DNA of 41,265 nucleotides from Lachnospiraceae bacterium (GCA_900764225.1 CAAFNG010000339.1:1-41265); one strand, 5' to 3'; shown: positions 8,046 through 17,138, counted from the stretch's first letter. Translations and numbers: made by a program. Notes: generated from the letters alone by a model not told the origin.

Positions 8046-8912
8046 ATGATCAATATCACCGGACACACAGGGCTTACCGGACTTCTTGGCAGCCCGGTCG
8101 CACACAGCGTATCACCACTTATGCATAACGAGGCATTTCGTTATCTTGGGCTTGACTATGTGTATCTCTGCTTTGATGTGACAGAAGAAACTCTCCCCCA
8201 GGCTGTGGAAGGACTGAAAGCCTGCGGGATCAAAGGCTTTAACCTGACCATGCCGAACAAGAACAAGATCGTAGAGCTTCTGGATGAGCTTTCTCCTACA
8301 GCACAGCTTATCGGAGCTGTCAATACTGTTCGTAATGATAATGGAAAATTAAAAGGATTTAATACAGATGGTTATGGATTTACACAGTCAGCCAGAGATG
8401 CCGGCTGTGATGTGAAGGGACGCACCATCACAGTCATGGGTGTGGGCGGTGCCGGAATGGCGATCTGCGGACAGTCTGCACTGGAAGGTGCCAGAAAGAT
8501 TCACGTTTTTGCCCGTCCTACCAGCCGTTACTGGGAACGTGCTGCTGCCATGGCAGAAAAAATGTCTCACATGACGGAATGCGAAATGATTCTTCATGAA
8601 ATGGATGACCATGCAGCCCTCAAGGATGCACTGGAAGAAAGTACGCTTCTGATCAACGCAACTTCTGTGGGCATGGTTCCGGATGTCACCGGAACTGTCA
8701 TCCCGGATAAAACCCTGTTTCACCCGGAGCTTACGGTTGCTGATGTTGTCTATGAGCCAAGGGAAACAAGACTTCTCCGTGAGGCACGTGAGGCGGGATG
8801 TCCAACCTTTAACGGCATGTACATGCTGCTCCACCAGGGCGTAAAAGCTTTCCACATCTGGACAGGAATGGATATGCCTGTTGAGATCATCCGTGAAAAA
8901 TATTTCAAATAA
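8046..8912 (+). CDS. aroE: Shikimate dehydrogenase
   Basis: A 288-residue NAD(P)-dependent enzyme interconverting 3-dehydroshikimate and shikimate in chorismate synthesis; it could be of the AroE or the broader YdiB (quinate/shikimate) type. The N-terminal substrate domain shows GSPVAHSVSPLMHNEAF, NLTMPNK (catalytic Lys) and the NTDGYGF block. The C-terminal Rossmann domain has GVGGAGMAICGQSAL as the cofactor turn and ends with GMYMLLHQGVKAFHIWTG, which is typical of the family. A GGAGGG Shine-Dalgarno sequence precedes the ATG. The gene stands alone on the plus strand between two minus-strand units, with its own promoter, a palindrome and a terminator. No other aromatic-pathway gene is nearby, and an isolated copy raises the possibility of a catabolic role. 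Confidence 0.93.
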   Translation: MINITGHTGLTGLLGSPVAHSVSPLMHNEAFRYLGLDYVYLCFDVTEETLPQAVEGLKACGIKGFNLTMPNKNKIVELLDELSPTAQLIGAVNTVRNDNGKLKGFNTDGYGFTQSARDAGCDVKGRTITVMGVGGAGMAICGQSALEGARKIHVFARPTSRYWERAAAMAEKMSHMTECEMILHEMDDHAALKDALEESTLLINATSVGMVPDVTGTVIPDKTLFHPELTVADVVYEPRETRLLREAREAGCPTFNGMYMLLHQGVKAFHIWTGMDMPVEIIREKYFK

Positions 8913-8951
8913 AAAAATCCGGTGGCAGCTTTTGAACTGTCCCGGAGTATC

Positions 8952-8992
8952 AAAAAAGGCGACCCGCTGTTTACCATGCGGACCGCCTTTTT
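8952..8992. terminator. Bidirectional terminator between aroE and thrS
   Basis: AAAAAGGCG...CCGC (about 8953-8967) pairs with GCGG...CGCCTTTTT (8978-8992), with a small internal mismatch. A run of A on one side and T on the other lets it serve both converging genes. Confidence 0.85.
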
Positions 8993-9006
8993 CTTATAAT
9001 TTATCT

Positions 9007-10968
9007 TTATTTCTTTTCTTCCTGAACCTCGATCTTACGGATCGTTTTGTTCTTGATTTCTTCTTTAATGAAGGAGATGAACTCGCCAAGGTCTTTCATT
9101 CCCTCATCGCCAAGGTAACGGCTTCTTACGGAAACCTTACCCTCTTCTTCCTCTTTTGCACCAACGATGAGCATGTACGGTACTCTCTCAAGACGTGCTT
9201 CACGGATCTTGTAGCCCATCTTCTCAGAACGTCCATCTACGGAGCAGCGGATGCCTGCCTCTTTCATCTCGGCCTCAACCTTTGCAGCATAGTCGTTGAA
9301 CTTCTCGGAAATCGGGATCACACGAACCTGCTCTGGGCAAAGCCATGTCGGGAACATTCCTGCATATTTCTCGATCAGCCATGCAAGTGTTCTCTCATAG
9401 CATCCCATGGATGTACGATGAATGATGTACGGACGCTGTTTGTCTCCGTTCTCATCGATATAGTACATATCAAACTGCTCAGCCAGAAGTGCATCCCACT
9501 GAATTGTGATCATGGTATCTTCCTTGCCATATACGTTCTTCGCATTGATATCAACCTTCGGTCCGTAGAAAGCAGCCTCTCCTACATCCTCTGTGAACGG
9601 AATGTTCAGCTCGTTCAGCATCTGGCGGATATGGCCTTCTGTCTCCTCCCATACTTCCGGCTCACCGATGTATTTCTCTTTATTAGTCGGATCCCATTTG
9701 GAAAGATGATAGGTTACATCCTCCTCAACACCAAGTACCTGCAGACAGTACTGAGCAAGTGCGATACAATCCTTGAACTCTTTTACCATCTGGTCCGGTC
9801 TTACGATCAGATGACCCTCGGAGATCGTAAACTGACGAACTCGTGTCAGGCCGTGCATCTCACCGGAATCCTCGTTACGGAACAGTGTGGATGTCTCACC
9901 GAGACGGATCGGCAGATCTCTGTAGCTGTGCTGCTCTGCTTTGTATACATAGTACTGGAACGGGCATGTCATAGGACGAAGTGCATAAACCTCTTTATCG
10001 TTCTCCTCATCGCCAAGTACAAACATGCCATCTTTATAATGATCCCAGTGTCCGGAGATCTTGTAAAGATCGCTCTTTGCCATAAGAGGAGTTTTTGTTC
10101 TTACGTATCCACGTTTTGTCTCCTCATCCTCGATCCAGCGCTGAAGCTCCTGCATCATGATCACACCGTTTGGCATGATAAGCGGAAGTCCCTGTCCGAT
10201 CACATCTACAGTTGTGAAGATCTTCATCTCACGTCCAAGCTTGTTGTGGTCACGTCTCTTTGCCTCTTCCATCTGCTCCAGATGCTCTTTCAGCTCATCC
10301 TTTGTTGCATATGCAGTTCCGTAGATACGTGTCAGCATTGCGTTCTTCTCGCTGCCTCTCCAGTATGCGCTGGAAGAAGAAAGAAGCTTGAATGCTTTAA
10401 CGCCCTTAACGCTCATCAGATGAGGTCCTGCACAGAGATCTGTCCAGTCTCCCTGGGAATAGAAGGAAATCTCCTCTCCCTCCGGAAGATCCTCGATCAG
10501 TTCAACCTTGTATGGCTCGTTTTTCTCTTTGAAGTATGCAATAGCATCTTCACGGGATTTTGTGAAACGCTCGATCTTTGCACCTTTTTTGATGATCTTC
10601 TTCATCTCTTTTTCGATGGCATCCAGATCATCGCGTGAAAATGGCTCATGGTCAAAATCATAGTAGAATCCCGTATCAATGGATGGTCCGATGGCAACCT
10701 TTGCCTGCGGATATAAGTTCTGTACAGCCTGTGCCATTACATGAGATGCTGTATGACGGAGAACTGCAAGGCCTTTCTCGTCCTTTGCTGTGAGGATGTT
10801 CAGCTCACAGTCGCTGTCGAGAACTGTTCGAAGATCTACGACCTCTCCGTTTACCTCACCTGCACATGCAGCACGTGCAAGTCCTTCGCTGATGTCATAT
10901 GCGATATCGATCACTGATTTTGCTTCTGAGTATTCTTTTTTTGAGCCGTCTTTTAATGTGATGATCAT
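9007..10968 (-). CDS. thrS: Threonyl-tRNA synthetase
   Basis: A 653-residue class II aminoacyl-tRNA synthetase charging tRNA-Thr. Domains in order are an N-terminal TGS domain (residues 1-60, IITLKDGSKKEYS), the editing domain with HTASHVMAQAV and the YxDLCxGPH motif (WTDLCAGPHL), the catalytic core with RPMTCPFQYYVYK and FRNEDSGEMHGLTRVRQF (motif 2), and the C-terminal anticodon-binding domain beginning around WLCPEQVRVIPIS. The start at 10968 is chosen over an in-frame ATG 18 nt upstream because AAAGGAG lies 8 nt before it. Expression is controlled by the T-box upstream. The gene is monocistronic. Confidence 0.98.
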   Translation of the reverse strand: MIITLKDGSKKEYSEAKSVIDIAYDISEGLARAACAGEVNGEVVDLRTVLDSDCELNILTAKDEKGLAVLRHTASHVMAQAVQNLYPQAKVAIGPSIDTGFYYDFDHEPFSRDDLDAIEKEMKKIIKKGAKIERFTKSREDAIAYFKEKNEPYKVELIEDLPEGEEISFYSQGDWTDLCAGPHLMSVKGVKAFKLLSSSSAYWRGSEKNAMLTRIYGTAYATKDELKEHLEQMEEAKRRDHNKLGREMKIFTTVDVIGQGLPLIMPNGVIMMQELQRWIEDEETKRGYVRTKTPLMAKSDLYKISGHWDHYKDGMFVLGDEENDKEVYALRPMTCPFQYYVYKAEQHSYRDLPIRLGETSTLFRNEDSGEMHGLTRVRQFTISEGHLIVRPDQMVKEFKDCIALAQYCLQVLGVEEDVTYHLSKWDPTNKEKYIGEPEVWEETEGHIRQMLNELNIPFTEDVGEAAFYGPKVDINAKNVYGKEDTMITIQWDALLAEQFDMYYIDENGDKQRPYIIHRTSMGCYERTLAWLIEKYAGMFPTWLCPEQVRVIPISEKFNDYAAKVEAEMKEAGIRCSVDGRSEKMGYKIREARLERVPYMLIVGAKEEEEGKVSVRSRYLGDEGMKDLGEFISFIKEEIKNKTIRKIEVQEEKK

Positions 10969-11074
10969 GATTATTTCTCCTTTCATTTCGGCGGATTTCT
11001 ATGACACACAGCACGTTTCTGCCTGGAGGGCTTTTTTATTCCATGGAACATTATGGAGTAATTTCCTATGGTAT

Positions 11075-11336
11075 AAAAAAGTCCCTCACAGCACATCACA
11101 CACTGTAAGGGACGAGTTCATTCTCGCGGTTCCACCCTGCTTGCCTTACTGCTGAAATACGTTCAGCTGTAAAGCCTCTCAATTATGATGATAACGGAAT
11201 CACCGGACCGGATTGGGGCCACTCGGAGGTAGTCTTCGGCTGTTTCCCGATGAGATGTTTCCAGCACTTCACATCTCTCTCTGTAACGTTCCGCAGCTTA
11301 CTCGTCTCGTCAACGTGTTATTTATTGCCTTTTCTG
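11075..11336 (-). ncRNA. T-box riboswitch (threonine) of thrS
   Basis: The minus strand contains the invariant T-box AGGGTGGAACCGCG (11125-11138). It is followed by a terminator stem (11081-11091 with 11103-11113) and a T run at 11075-11080. Upstream is a long stem I region ending in a GAAG-ACU-ACC-UCC-GAG segment. ACU at 11231-11233, in the specifier position, is a threonine codon, as is the next triplet ACC. Uncharged tRNA-Thr would bind and favour the antiterminator, raising thrS expression in threonine starvation. The exact 5' boundary is inferred from the promoter at 11343-11371. Confidence 0.93.
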
Positions 11337-11342
11337 TGGTTC

Positions 11343-11371
11343 ATTATAAGCGTAGGTTTTTTATTTGTCAA
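11343..11371 (-). promoter_or_regulatory. Consensus sigma-A promoter for T-box/thrS
   Basis: Minus strand: TTGACA (11366-11371), a 17-bp spacer and TATAAT (11343-11348), both hexamers perfect. Transcription should start near 11336. Confidence 0.85.
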
Positions 11372-11393
11372 CGCATCTTTGAAAAAAATTTTT

Positions 11394-11876
11394 TTAGAGA
11401 TTACCCATGAGTTTATCCTTGATGATTGCCAGGATCTCTCTCGGAATATAGATCAGAAGCCTCCAACTTCGATATCTGGAAGGGATCATGTATACCTCCC
11501 GGAAGCCGCACTTTCTGGCAATGGCCGCGCCTCTCCATACATGAAAATTGTTGGTCACAACTCCCACCGAGCAGTTTCCTGTTCCGATCTTCTCCAGGCT
11601 GAAAGCCAGATTCTCCTTCGTACTGGTGGAATATTCTTCCAGAATCAGGCGTTCTCCTGCGATCCCATATTCTGTGAGATAGCGATACATGGCTTCCGCC
11701 TCTGTGATATTCTCTCCGTCACCCTTACCACCGGAAAGCACTGCACGAGTCCCGGGATTCTCCTCCAGATAAAGAAGAGCCCTTCTGGCTCGTTCCAGAA
11801 GGGCAAGTGTCATTCGTGTTCCGTCCACATGGGCACCCAGCACGATGATGTAATCCAGATTCTTCTTCGCGTTCAT
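11394..11876 (-). CDS. YdcF/SanA-family (DUF218) protein
   Basis: A 160-residue protein made almost entirely of the DUF218 fold. The pieces seen are DYIIVLGAHVDG at the N-terminus, AVLSGGKGDGENITEAEAMYRYL, the LILEEYSTSTKENLAFS motif with the conserved acidic and Asn residues, and the GVVTNNFHVWRGAAIARKCGF segment. Family members (YdcF, SanA, ElyC) are linked to cell-envelope processes, but the reaction is unknown. Most have N-terminal membrane helices; here these are absent and only a mildly hydrophobic C-terminal stretch (LLIYIPREILAII) is present. The ATG overlaps the stop of the SEC-C gene (TAATG), so the two are translationally coupled. Confidence 0.82.
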   Translation of the reverse strand: MNAKKNLDYIIVLGAHVDGTRMTLALLERARRALLYLEENPGTRAVLSGGKGDGENITEAEAMYRYLTEYGIAGERLILEEYSTSTKENLAFSLEKIGTGNCSVGVVTNNFHVWRGAAIARKCGFREVYMIPSRYRSWRLLIYIPREILAIIKDKLMGNL

Positions 11877-12385
11877 TATCTTCCGCAGCAGTATTTGTAT
11901 TTCTTACCGCTTCCGCATGGACACGGATCATTTCTTCCGACCTTGTGAGGTTTCACAACTGTACCGGATTTCTTCTGCTCCATGTAAAGGGTCTTCTTCT
12001 TCTCCTCTGTGAAGATCTTGTCCCACTGAGGAAGGTTGTAGAGCCAGTCAGCCTTGGCATCTACCATGTTCTTATAAAGTGCTTCCTTATCGAATGCGAG
12101 ATTGACTTTAGTGTTCTCATCCATTGTCTCGATCGGATTCGGAACCTTAAGGCTGTCGTTGATTCCGTCAAGGAAACCAACCATAGTCATAACATCCTGA
12201 CCATATTTCTCAGCAAGCTCTTTAACAGTACCGGAAACTACTTCATCCGGGTTCTCAAGAAGCTGCTCATAAATATTCTTCTCAATGTTAAAATAAGTTG
12301 CCCAGAAGCGCTGAAGCTTATTCTTATCTGCATTTTGATTATAAGCAACGGAACGCCACTGCTCCAGAATTGTCATATCGCTCAT
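11876..12385 (-). CDS. SEC-C motif protein of unknown function
   Basis: A 169-residue acidic protein. The last 25 residues form a SEC-C zinc motif ([15 protein letters not shown]), as found at the end of SecA and in many unrelated proteins, where it binds zinc and often mediates SecB, ribosome or partner contacts. Residues 1-140 are predicted mostly helical and I do not recognise them as a named enzyme domain. AGAGGA lies 7 nt before the ATG. It is the first gene of a two-gene unit with the YdcF-like protein, sharing one A between stop and start. The function is unknown. Confidence 0.82.
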   Translation of the reverse strand: MSDMTILEQWRSVAYNQNADKNKLQRFWATYFNIEKNIYEQLLENPDEVVSGTVKELAEKYGQDVMTMVGFLDGINDSLKVPNPIETMDENTKVNLAFDKEALYKNMVDAKADWLYNLPQWDKIFTEEKKKTLYMEQKKSGTVVKPHKVGRNDPCPCGSGKKYKYCCGR

Positions 12386-12608
12386 TGTCTGATCCTCTTT
12401 TCCAATAATTTAGACTTTATTATACCATCTTTTGCTCTAAAACACAAATTATAATATCGCAAAATCGGAGATTTTTATACTGATCATGTATATCTTTCAA
12501 TATTCCGGGATATACTGTTCATATCCTCCCCTTTAGACGCAGAGGGCTTCGCGATGGTGCAGGCTCTCTGTGTTTCTCTTTTTTCTTTTCTGCAGATCAG
12601 TTTCAGAT

Positions 12609-13430
12609 CTATTTCACACCCAGTTTCTCAAGCTCCCCTGCCGCCTGTTTCAGATCTTTAAACTGAATTGCACGGATCCCTGCTTTTCTTGCTCCTTCGC
12701 AGTTCACTTCCCTGTCATCCAGAAAAACCGATTTCTCCGGTTTCAGATTGAAACGCTTCAGAAGAGTTTTGTAAATATCTGCCTCCGGCTTGATCTCATG
12801 CACATCACAGGAGAAAATCACTCCGTCCATATATTTGAGAAAAGTCATATCCTGCTTTGTACGGTCCAACATGTAAGATCCATAATTGGAAAGCACATAC
12901 AGATGATATCCCTGATTTTTCAGATATTTCACCCAGGTCTCCGCGTAATCTTTCAGGTGTATACACTCTGAGTCACGACGGATCACCTCACGGATCTCTT
13001 TCTCATATTCCGGTGCACTTTCAACAAACCGGTCTACATACCAGGACTCGTCATGCATAGCTCTGTCCTGTTCTTCCCATACCGGGTTTCGAAATGTTGC
13101 ATCTGCGATCTTCTGAAATTTTTCTTCCGGGAAGCCATATCCACGGAGATAGTTTTCCCATCCGTAATCCACCAGCACATTTCCCACATCAAAAATAATG
13201 TTCTCGATCATACGGTTCGGATTCTCCTCTGGCTTCTTATTTCCCCAGATTCTGTATGCCATCCAGAAAACATAGGCCACAATAGGCACCAGCACAGCTG
13301 CCGCAAAAGCCCCCCGGAACAGTGCCTGAGAATTCTCACTGCTTCCCCATGCAAATACCATCGGCAGACAGAAAATCAGAAGCAGAATGATCACACCTGC
13401 GATCGCTGCGATTCTCTTAAAATTTTTCAT
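12609..13430 (-). CDS. HAD-family hydrolase fused to two membrane helices
   Basis: 273 residues. Residues about 7-29 and 42-62 are strongly hydrophobic and should form a membrane hairpin. From residue 74 onwards is a HAD subfamily IA phosphatase of the YihX type: motif I FDVGNVLVD with the nucleophile Asp, motif II YVLSNYG, motif III Lys in EIKPEADIY, and motif IV FLDDREVNCEGAR. YihX-type enzymes dephosphorylate sugar phosphates such as glucose 1-phosphate; the substrate here is not known. An internal ATG begins the HAD part (MIENIIFDVG), with GAGGAG 12 nt upstream, so a soluble short form is possible. It lies downstream of purA behind a hairpin. Confidence 0.85.
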   Translation of the reverse strand: MKNFKRIAAIAGVIILLLIFCLPMVFAWGSSENSQALFRGAFAAAVLVPIVAYVFWMAYRIWGNKKPEENPNRMIENIIFDVGNVLVDYGWENYLRGYGFPEEKFQKIADATFRNPVWEEQDRAMHDESWYVDRFVESAPEYEKEIREVIRRDSECIHLKDYAETWVKYLKNQGYHLYVLSNYGSYMLDRTKQDMTFLKYMDGVIFSCDVHEIKPEADIYKTLLKRFNLKPEKSVFLDDREVNCEGARKAGIRAIQFKDLKQAAGELEKLGVK

Positions 13431-13462
13431 TCGGATTCCTCTCTTTATAAGATAACGAAAGT

Positions 13463-13486
13463 GCGCCGGAGATTACTCCCCGGCGC
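13463..13486 (-). terminator. GC-rich hairpin after purA, probable weak terminator
   Basis: GCGCCGG (13463-13469) and CCGGCGC (13480-13486) form a 7-bp stem with a 10-nt loop, 20 nt past the purA stop. The minus-strand tail (ACTTTCG) is only weakly T-rich, so partial read-through to the HAD gene is likely. Confidence 0.5.
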
Positions 13487-13505
13487 TGCCTGTCATGATC
13501 ATTGA

Positions 13506-14780
13506 TTATCTGTAAATGATGTCGTTTCTTCCTGGTCCGTTGGAGATCATTGTGATCGGGAATCCGATCTGCTTCTCTACGAACTCAACATATTTTCTGC
13601 AGTTCTCCGGAAGATCCTCGTATTTCTTGATTCCACGGATATCGCATTTCCATCCCGGAAGCTTCTCGATCACCGGTTTTGCCTTCTCAAGCATTACTGT
13701 TGTCGGGAATTCTGTTGTTACCTCTCCGTCGATCTCATAGCCTGTGCAAACCGGGATCTCATCCAGATATCCCAGAACGTCCAGTACTGTAAAAGCAACG
13801 TCTGTAGCTCCCTGGAGACGGCATCCGTATTTGGATGCAACACAGTCGAACCATCCCATACGTCTCGGACGGCCTGTAGTAGCACCGAACTCACCACCGT
13901 CACCACCACGTTTTCTCAGCTCATCTGCTTCCTCGCCGAAGATCTCAGAAACGAATGCACCTGCTCCAACTGCACTGGAGTAAGCTTTGCATACGGTTAC
14001 GACCTTCTTGATCTCATATGGAGGCAGGCCTGCACCGATGGCACCATAAGCAGCCAGTGTGGAAGAGGATGTAACCATCGGATAGATTCCGTGATCCGGA
14101 TCTTTTAAGGTTCCAAGCTGTCCCTCAAGAAGAACCTGTTTGCCCTCTTTCAGTGCATTCCAGAGATAGAGAGATACGTCGCATACGTATGGCTCAACCA
14201 TCTTCTTGTATTCCATCAGCTCATTCATGATGTCTTCCGGTTTCAGAAGAGGCTTATGATAGAGATGCTCAAGTGTTACGTTCTTGGTCTCGCAGATACG
14301 TACAACCTTCTCTTTCAGTGCTTCCTCATCAAAAAGCTCACTTACCTGGAAGCCGATCTTTGCATATTTGTCAGAATAGAACGGAGCGATTCCGGATTTT
14401 GTGGAACCGAAAGCCTTGCCGCCAAGACGCTCCTCCTCATACTGATCAAACAGAATGTGGTAAGACATTACCATCTGTGCTCTGTTGGAGATCAGGATCT
14501 TCGGTGCAGGTACTCCACGGCTTACCACTTCATTGTACTCTTTAAAAAATACAGGAATGTTCAGTGCAACACCGTTTCCGATGACACTGGTCGTATGTCC
14601 GTAAAACACACCTGACGGAAGTGTATGAAGTGCGAATTTACCGTAATCATTTACGATGGTGTGGCCCGCATTGGCTCCACCCTGAAATCTTACGATGATA
14701 TCAGCTTTCTCAGCAAGCATATCTGTGATCTTGCCTTTACCTTCATCTCCCCAGTTTGCTCCTACTACTGCAGTTACCAT
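13506..14780 (-). CDS. purA: Adenylosuccinate synthetase
   Basis: A 424-residue enzyme (normal length about 427) that condenses IMP and aspartate with GTP to give adenylosuccinate, the first step from IMP to AMP. It shows NWGDEGKGKITD near the N-terminus (GTP/IMP site), FQGGANAGHT, the TSSSTLAAYGAI-like block, and the RPRRMGWFD segment. The start at 14780 is chosen because AGGAGG lies 9 nt upstream, although the frame is open 45 nt further. It follows purB after about 110 nt on the same strand, so the two enzymes of the AMP branch are probably co-transcribed. Confidence 0.97.
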   Translation of the reverse strand: MVTAVVGANWGDEGKGKITDMLAEKADIIVRFQGGANAGHTIVNDYGKFALHTLPSGVFYGHTTSVIGNGVALNIPVFFKEYNEVVSRGVPAPKILISNRAQMVMSYHILFDQYEEERLGGKAFGSTKSGIAPFYSDKYAKIGFQVSELFDEEALKEKVVRICETKNVTLEHLYHKPLLKPEDIMNELMEYKKMVEPYVCDVSLYLWNALKEGKQVLLEGQLGTLKDPDHGIYPMVTSSSTLAAYGAIGAGLPPYEIKKVVTVCKAYSSAVGAGAFVSEIFGEEADELRKRGGDGGEFGATTGRPRRMGWFDCVASKYGCRLQGATDVAFTVLDVLGYLDEIPVCTGYEIDGEVTTEFPTTVMLEKAKPVIEKLPGWKCDIRGIKKYEDLPENCRKYVEFVEKQIGFPITMISNGPGRNDIIYR

Positions 14781-14889
14781 AACACGGTTCCTCCTTGTGT
14801 CTTTCTCTATTATTCGGAATGCCACGTTATCTGTATATCATCCACAGAAAACTGACATTCCTGTCTGTGTTCTTTTTATGCTTACAGCA

Positions 14890-16323
14890 TTACACGTTGA
14901 TCTCAACCTTAACGCCAAGCAGATCTTTATGCGCATCCAGCACCGGCTGCACCACATTTGCAATGAAAGCTTCTGTCTGCTCTTTGGCACGTCCTGTATA
15001 TCTGGACGGTTCCATGGCCTTCTGAAGATCCTCAAGAGTCAGGTTAAATGCCGGATCTGCTGCGATCAGCTCAAGAAGATTGTTATCTTTACCCTCTACC
15101 TTCACGTTCTTTCCTGCTTCCATGGAAAGCTCACGGATACGCTCATGAAGCTCCTGACGGTCTCCGCCTGCCTTAACTGCATCCATCATGATATTCTCAG
15201 TTGCCATAAACGGAAGCTCAGACATCAGTCTCTTCTCGATAACCTTCGGATAAACAACCAGTCCGTCCACAACATTGAGGCAAAGATCCAGTATTCCGTC
15301 GATTGCAAGGAATCCCTCCGGAACGCTGAGACGCTTGTTTGCAGAATCATCCAGAGTTCTCTCAAACCACTGTGTTGCGGAGGTGATAGCCGGATTCAGG
15401 GCATCGATCATCACATATCTGGAAAGGGAAGCGATTCTCTCACTTCTCATCGGGTTTCTCTTATATGCCATAGCGGAAGATCCGATCTGGGATTTCTCAA
15501 ATGGCTCTTCTACCTCTTTCAGATGCTGAAGAAGACGGATATCGTTGGACATCTTATGCGCACTTGCTGCGATTCCTGCAAGAATGTTCAGCACACGTGT
15601 GTCAACTTTTCTGGAATAGGTCTGTCCGGATACCGGATAGCAGGTCTTGAATCCCATTTTCTCTGCGATCATCGGATCGATCTTATCGATAGTCTCCTGA
15701 TCTCCGTCAAACAGCTCCAGGAAGCTTGCCTGTGTACCTGTTGTTCCCTTGGAACCAAGAAGCTTCATAGTACTTAAAACATACTCAAGATCCTCCAGAT
15801 CCATCAGGAATTCCTGTGTCCACAATGTTGCTCTCTTACCTACGGTTGTCGGCTGTGCCGGCTGGAAATGTGTAAATGCCAGAGTAGGCTGATCCTTATA
15901 CTGGGCAGCAAACTTGGACAATTCTGCGATAACGTTCACAAGTTTCTTGCGTACAAGCTTCAGTGCTTCTGTCATAACGATAATATCAGTGTTATCTCCT
16001 ACATAACAGGAGGTTGCTCCCAGATGGATGATGCCTTTTGCCTTCGGGCACTGTACACCAAATGCGTATACGTGAGACATTACATCATGGCGAACCTGAC
16101 GCTCGCGCTCCTTAGCCACATCATAATTGATATCATCCGCATGAGCCTTCATCTCGTCAATCTGCTCCTGGGTAATGTTAAGGCCAAGCTCACGCTCCGT
16201 CTCAGCAAGTGCGATCCACAGTTTTCTCCATGTGCGGAATTTCATGTCCGGGGAAAAAATGTACTGCATCTCTTTGCTTGCATACCGCTCTGACAGCGGG
16301 CTTACATATCTGTCTGTATTCAT
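14890..16323 (-). CDS. purB: Adenylosuccinate lyase
   Basis: A 477-residue member of the fumarase/aspartase superfamily that splits SAICAR and adenylosuccinate with release of fumarate, in IMP synthesis and the AMP branch. The superfamily signature SSAMAYKRNPMRSERI lies near residue 290, with the mobile catalytic loop. TSCYVGDNTD and HLGATS carry further active-site residues. The start at 16323 is backed by CAGGAGG 6-7 nt upstream. Its promoter is at 16410-16438 and the leader contains a hairpin. purA follows on the same strand. Confidence 0.97.
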   Translation of the reverse strand: MNTDRYVSPLSERYASKEMQYIFSPDMKFRTWRKLWIALAETERELGLNITQEQIDEMKAHADDINYDVAKERERQVRHDVMSHVYAFGVQCPKAKGIIHLGATSCYVGDNTDIIVMTEALKLVRKKLVNVIAELSKFAAQYKDQPTLAFTHFQPAQPTTVGKRATLWTQEFLMDLEDLEYVLSTMKLLGSKGTTGTQASFLELFDGDQETIDKIDPMIAEKMGFKTCYPVSGQTYSRKVDTRVLNILAGIAASAHKMSNDIRLLQHLKEVEEPFEKSQIGSSAMAYKRNPMRSERIASLSRYVMIDALNPAITSATQWFERTLDDSANKRLSVPEGFLAIDGILDLCLNVVDGLVVYPKVIEKRLMSELPFMATENIMMDAVKAGGDRQELHERIRELSMEAGKNVKVEGKDNNLLELIAADPAFNLTLEDLQKAMEPSRYTGRAKEQTEAFIANVVQPVLDAHKDLLGVKVEINV

Positions 16324-16347
16324 TATTATCCTCCTGATTGCATACAT

Positions 16348-16384
16348 CCGGGCCGGAATGGCGAAAAGTCCGTTATCTGCCCGG
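16348..16384 (-). other. Stem-loop in the purB leader
   Basis: CCGGGC (16348-16353) pairs with GCCCGG (16379-16384), with a further 4 bp (CGGA/TCCG) inside. It lies between the predicted start site and the purB Shine-Dalgarno sequence. No purine-riboswitch core is recognisable, so its role is unknown. Confidence 0.45.
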
Positions 16385-16409
16385 CTCTGGTTAATTCACG
16401 CCTCTTGAA

Positions 16410-16438
16410 ATTATATAACATTGCCTCTTTAAAAGCAA
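16410..16438 (-). promoter_or_regulatory. Promoter for purB-purA
   Basis: Minus strand: TTGCTT (16433-16438), a 17-bp spacer and a perfect -10 TATAAT (16410-16415). It begins just beyond the stop of the ABC ATPase gene, and no terminator separates the two units. Confidence 0.65.
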
Positions 16439-16445
16439 CCGTTTG

Positions 16446-17138
16446 TTACTCCATATCACTGTGGAATTTTCCCAGAAATTCCTTCATTCTTCCATTATCT
16501 GAAGAAAATACTTCCTCTGGGGTTCCTTCTACTGCGATCACGCCCTTATCCATAAAAATGATCCGATCGGAGATATCTCTTGCAAAATTCATCTCATGAG
16601 TAACGATCACCATGGTAATATGCTCCTGAGCAAGATCCTTGATAACCTTCAGGATCTCACCAGTCAGCTCCGGGTCAAGTGCAGATGTAGGTTCATCAAA
16701 AAACAGGATCTTCGGGTTCATACAGAGCGCACGGGCAATGGAAACTCGCTGCTGCTGTCCTCCGGAAAGCTGAAAAGGATATGCCTTCTCCTTGTCTGCA
16801 AGGCCCATTTTCTTAAGAAGGCTTCTTGCCTGGACGTAAACCTCGTCTTTTTTTCTTTTCTGGACCTTTAAAGGTGCATCCACAATATTCTTCATAACGG
16901 AAAAATGAGGGAACAGATTGAACTGCTGGAACACAAGTCCCACCTCACCGGTCTTGATGATCTCACCGCTGTCCGGTGTCTCAAGTCCTGTGGCACAGCG
17001 CAGGATCGTAGATTTACCGGAGCCGGAAGGACCGATAATACTTAAAACCTCTCCTTCCTCCACATCAAGAGAGATATCCTTCAGAACTTCCAGACCGTCA
17101 AAGCTTTTTTTGATATGTTTCATTTCAAATAATTTCAT
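16446..17138 (-). CDS. Amino-acid ABC transporter ATP-binding protein
   Basis: A 230-residue ABC ATPase of the polar-amino-acid (GlnQ-like) class, powering uptake through the permease encoded just upstream. It shows Walker A GPSGSGKST (near residue 37), the Q-loop FQQFNLFPH, the signature LSGGQQQR, Walker B ILFFDEPTSALD, and the switch His in VTHEMNFAR. It is about 10 residues shorter than most relatives, with a compact region between Walker A and the Q-loop. It starts 20 nt after the permease stop and is the last gene of the transporter operon. Confidence 0.93.
   Translation of the reverse strand: MKLFEMKHIKKSFDGLEVLKDISLDVEEGEVLSIIGPSGSGKSTILRCATGLETPDSGEIIKTGEVGLVFQQFNLFPHFSVMKNIVDAPLKVQKRKKDEVYVQARSLLKKMGLADKEKAYPFQLSGGQQQRVSIARALCMNPKILFFDEPTSALDPELTGEILKVIKDLAQEHITMVIVTHEMNFARDISDRIIFMDKGVIAVEGTPEEVFSSDNGRMKEFLGKFHSDME

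Noticed and set aside
8881..10638. A 585-codon open frame antisense to thrS
   Set aside because: It lies opposite a certain gene, has no Shine-Dalgarno sequence or family motif, and its Cys/His/Leu-rich composition is typical of the complement of coding sequence.
12538..12580. Hairpin with a T-rich tail on the plus strand between the SEC-C and HAD genes
   Set aside because: The stem is imperfect with a long loop, and no plus-strand gene ends here. On the minus strand, where the HAD gene ends, there is no T run.
16324..16409. A purine riboswitch ahead of purB
   Set aside because: The leader is only about 80 nt and has a single hairpin without the conserved three-way junction core.
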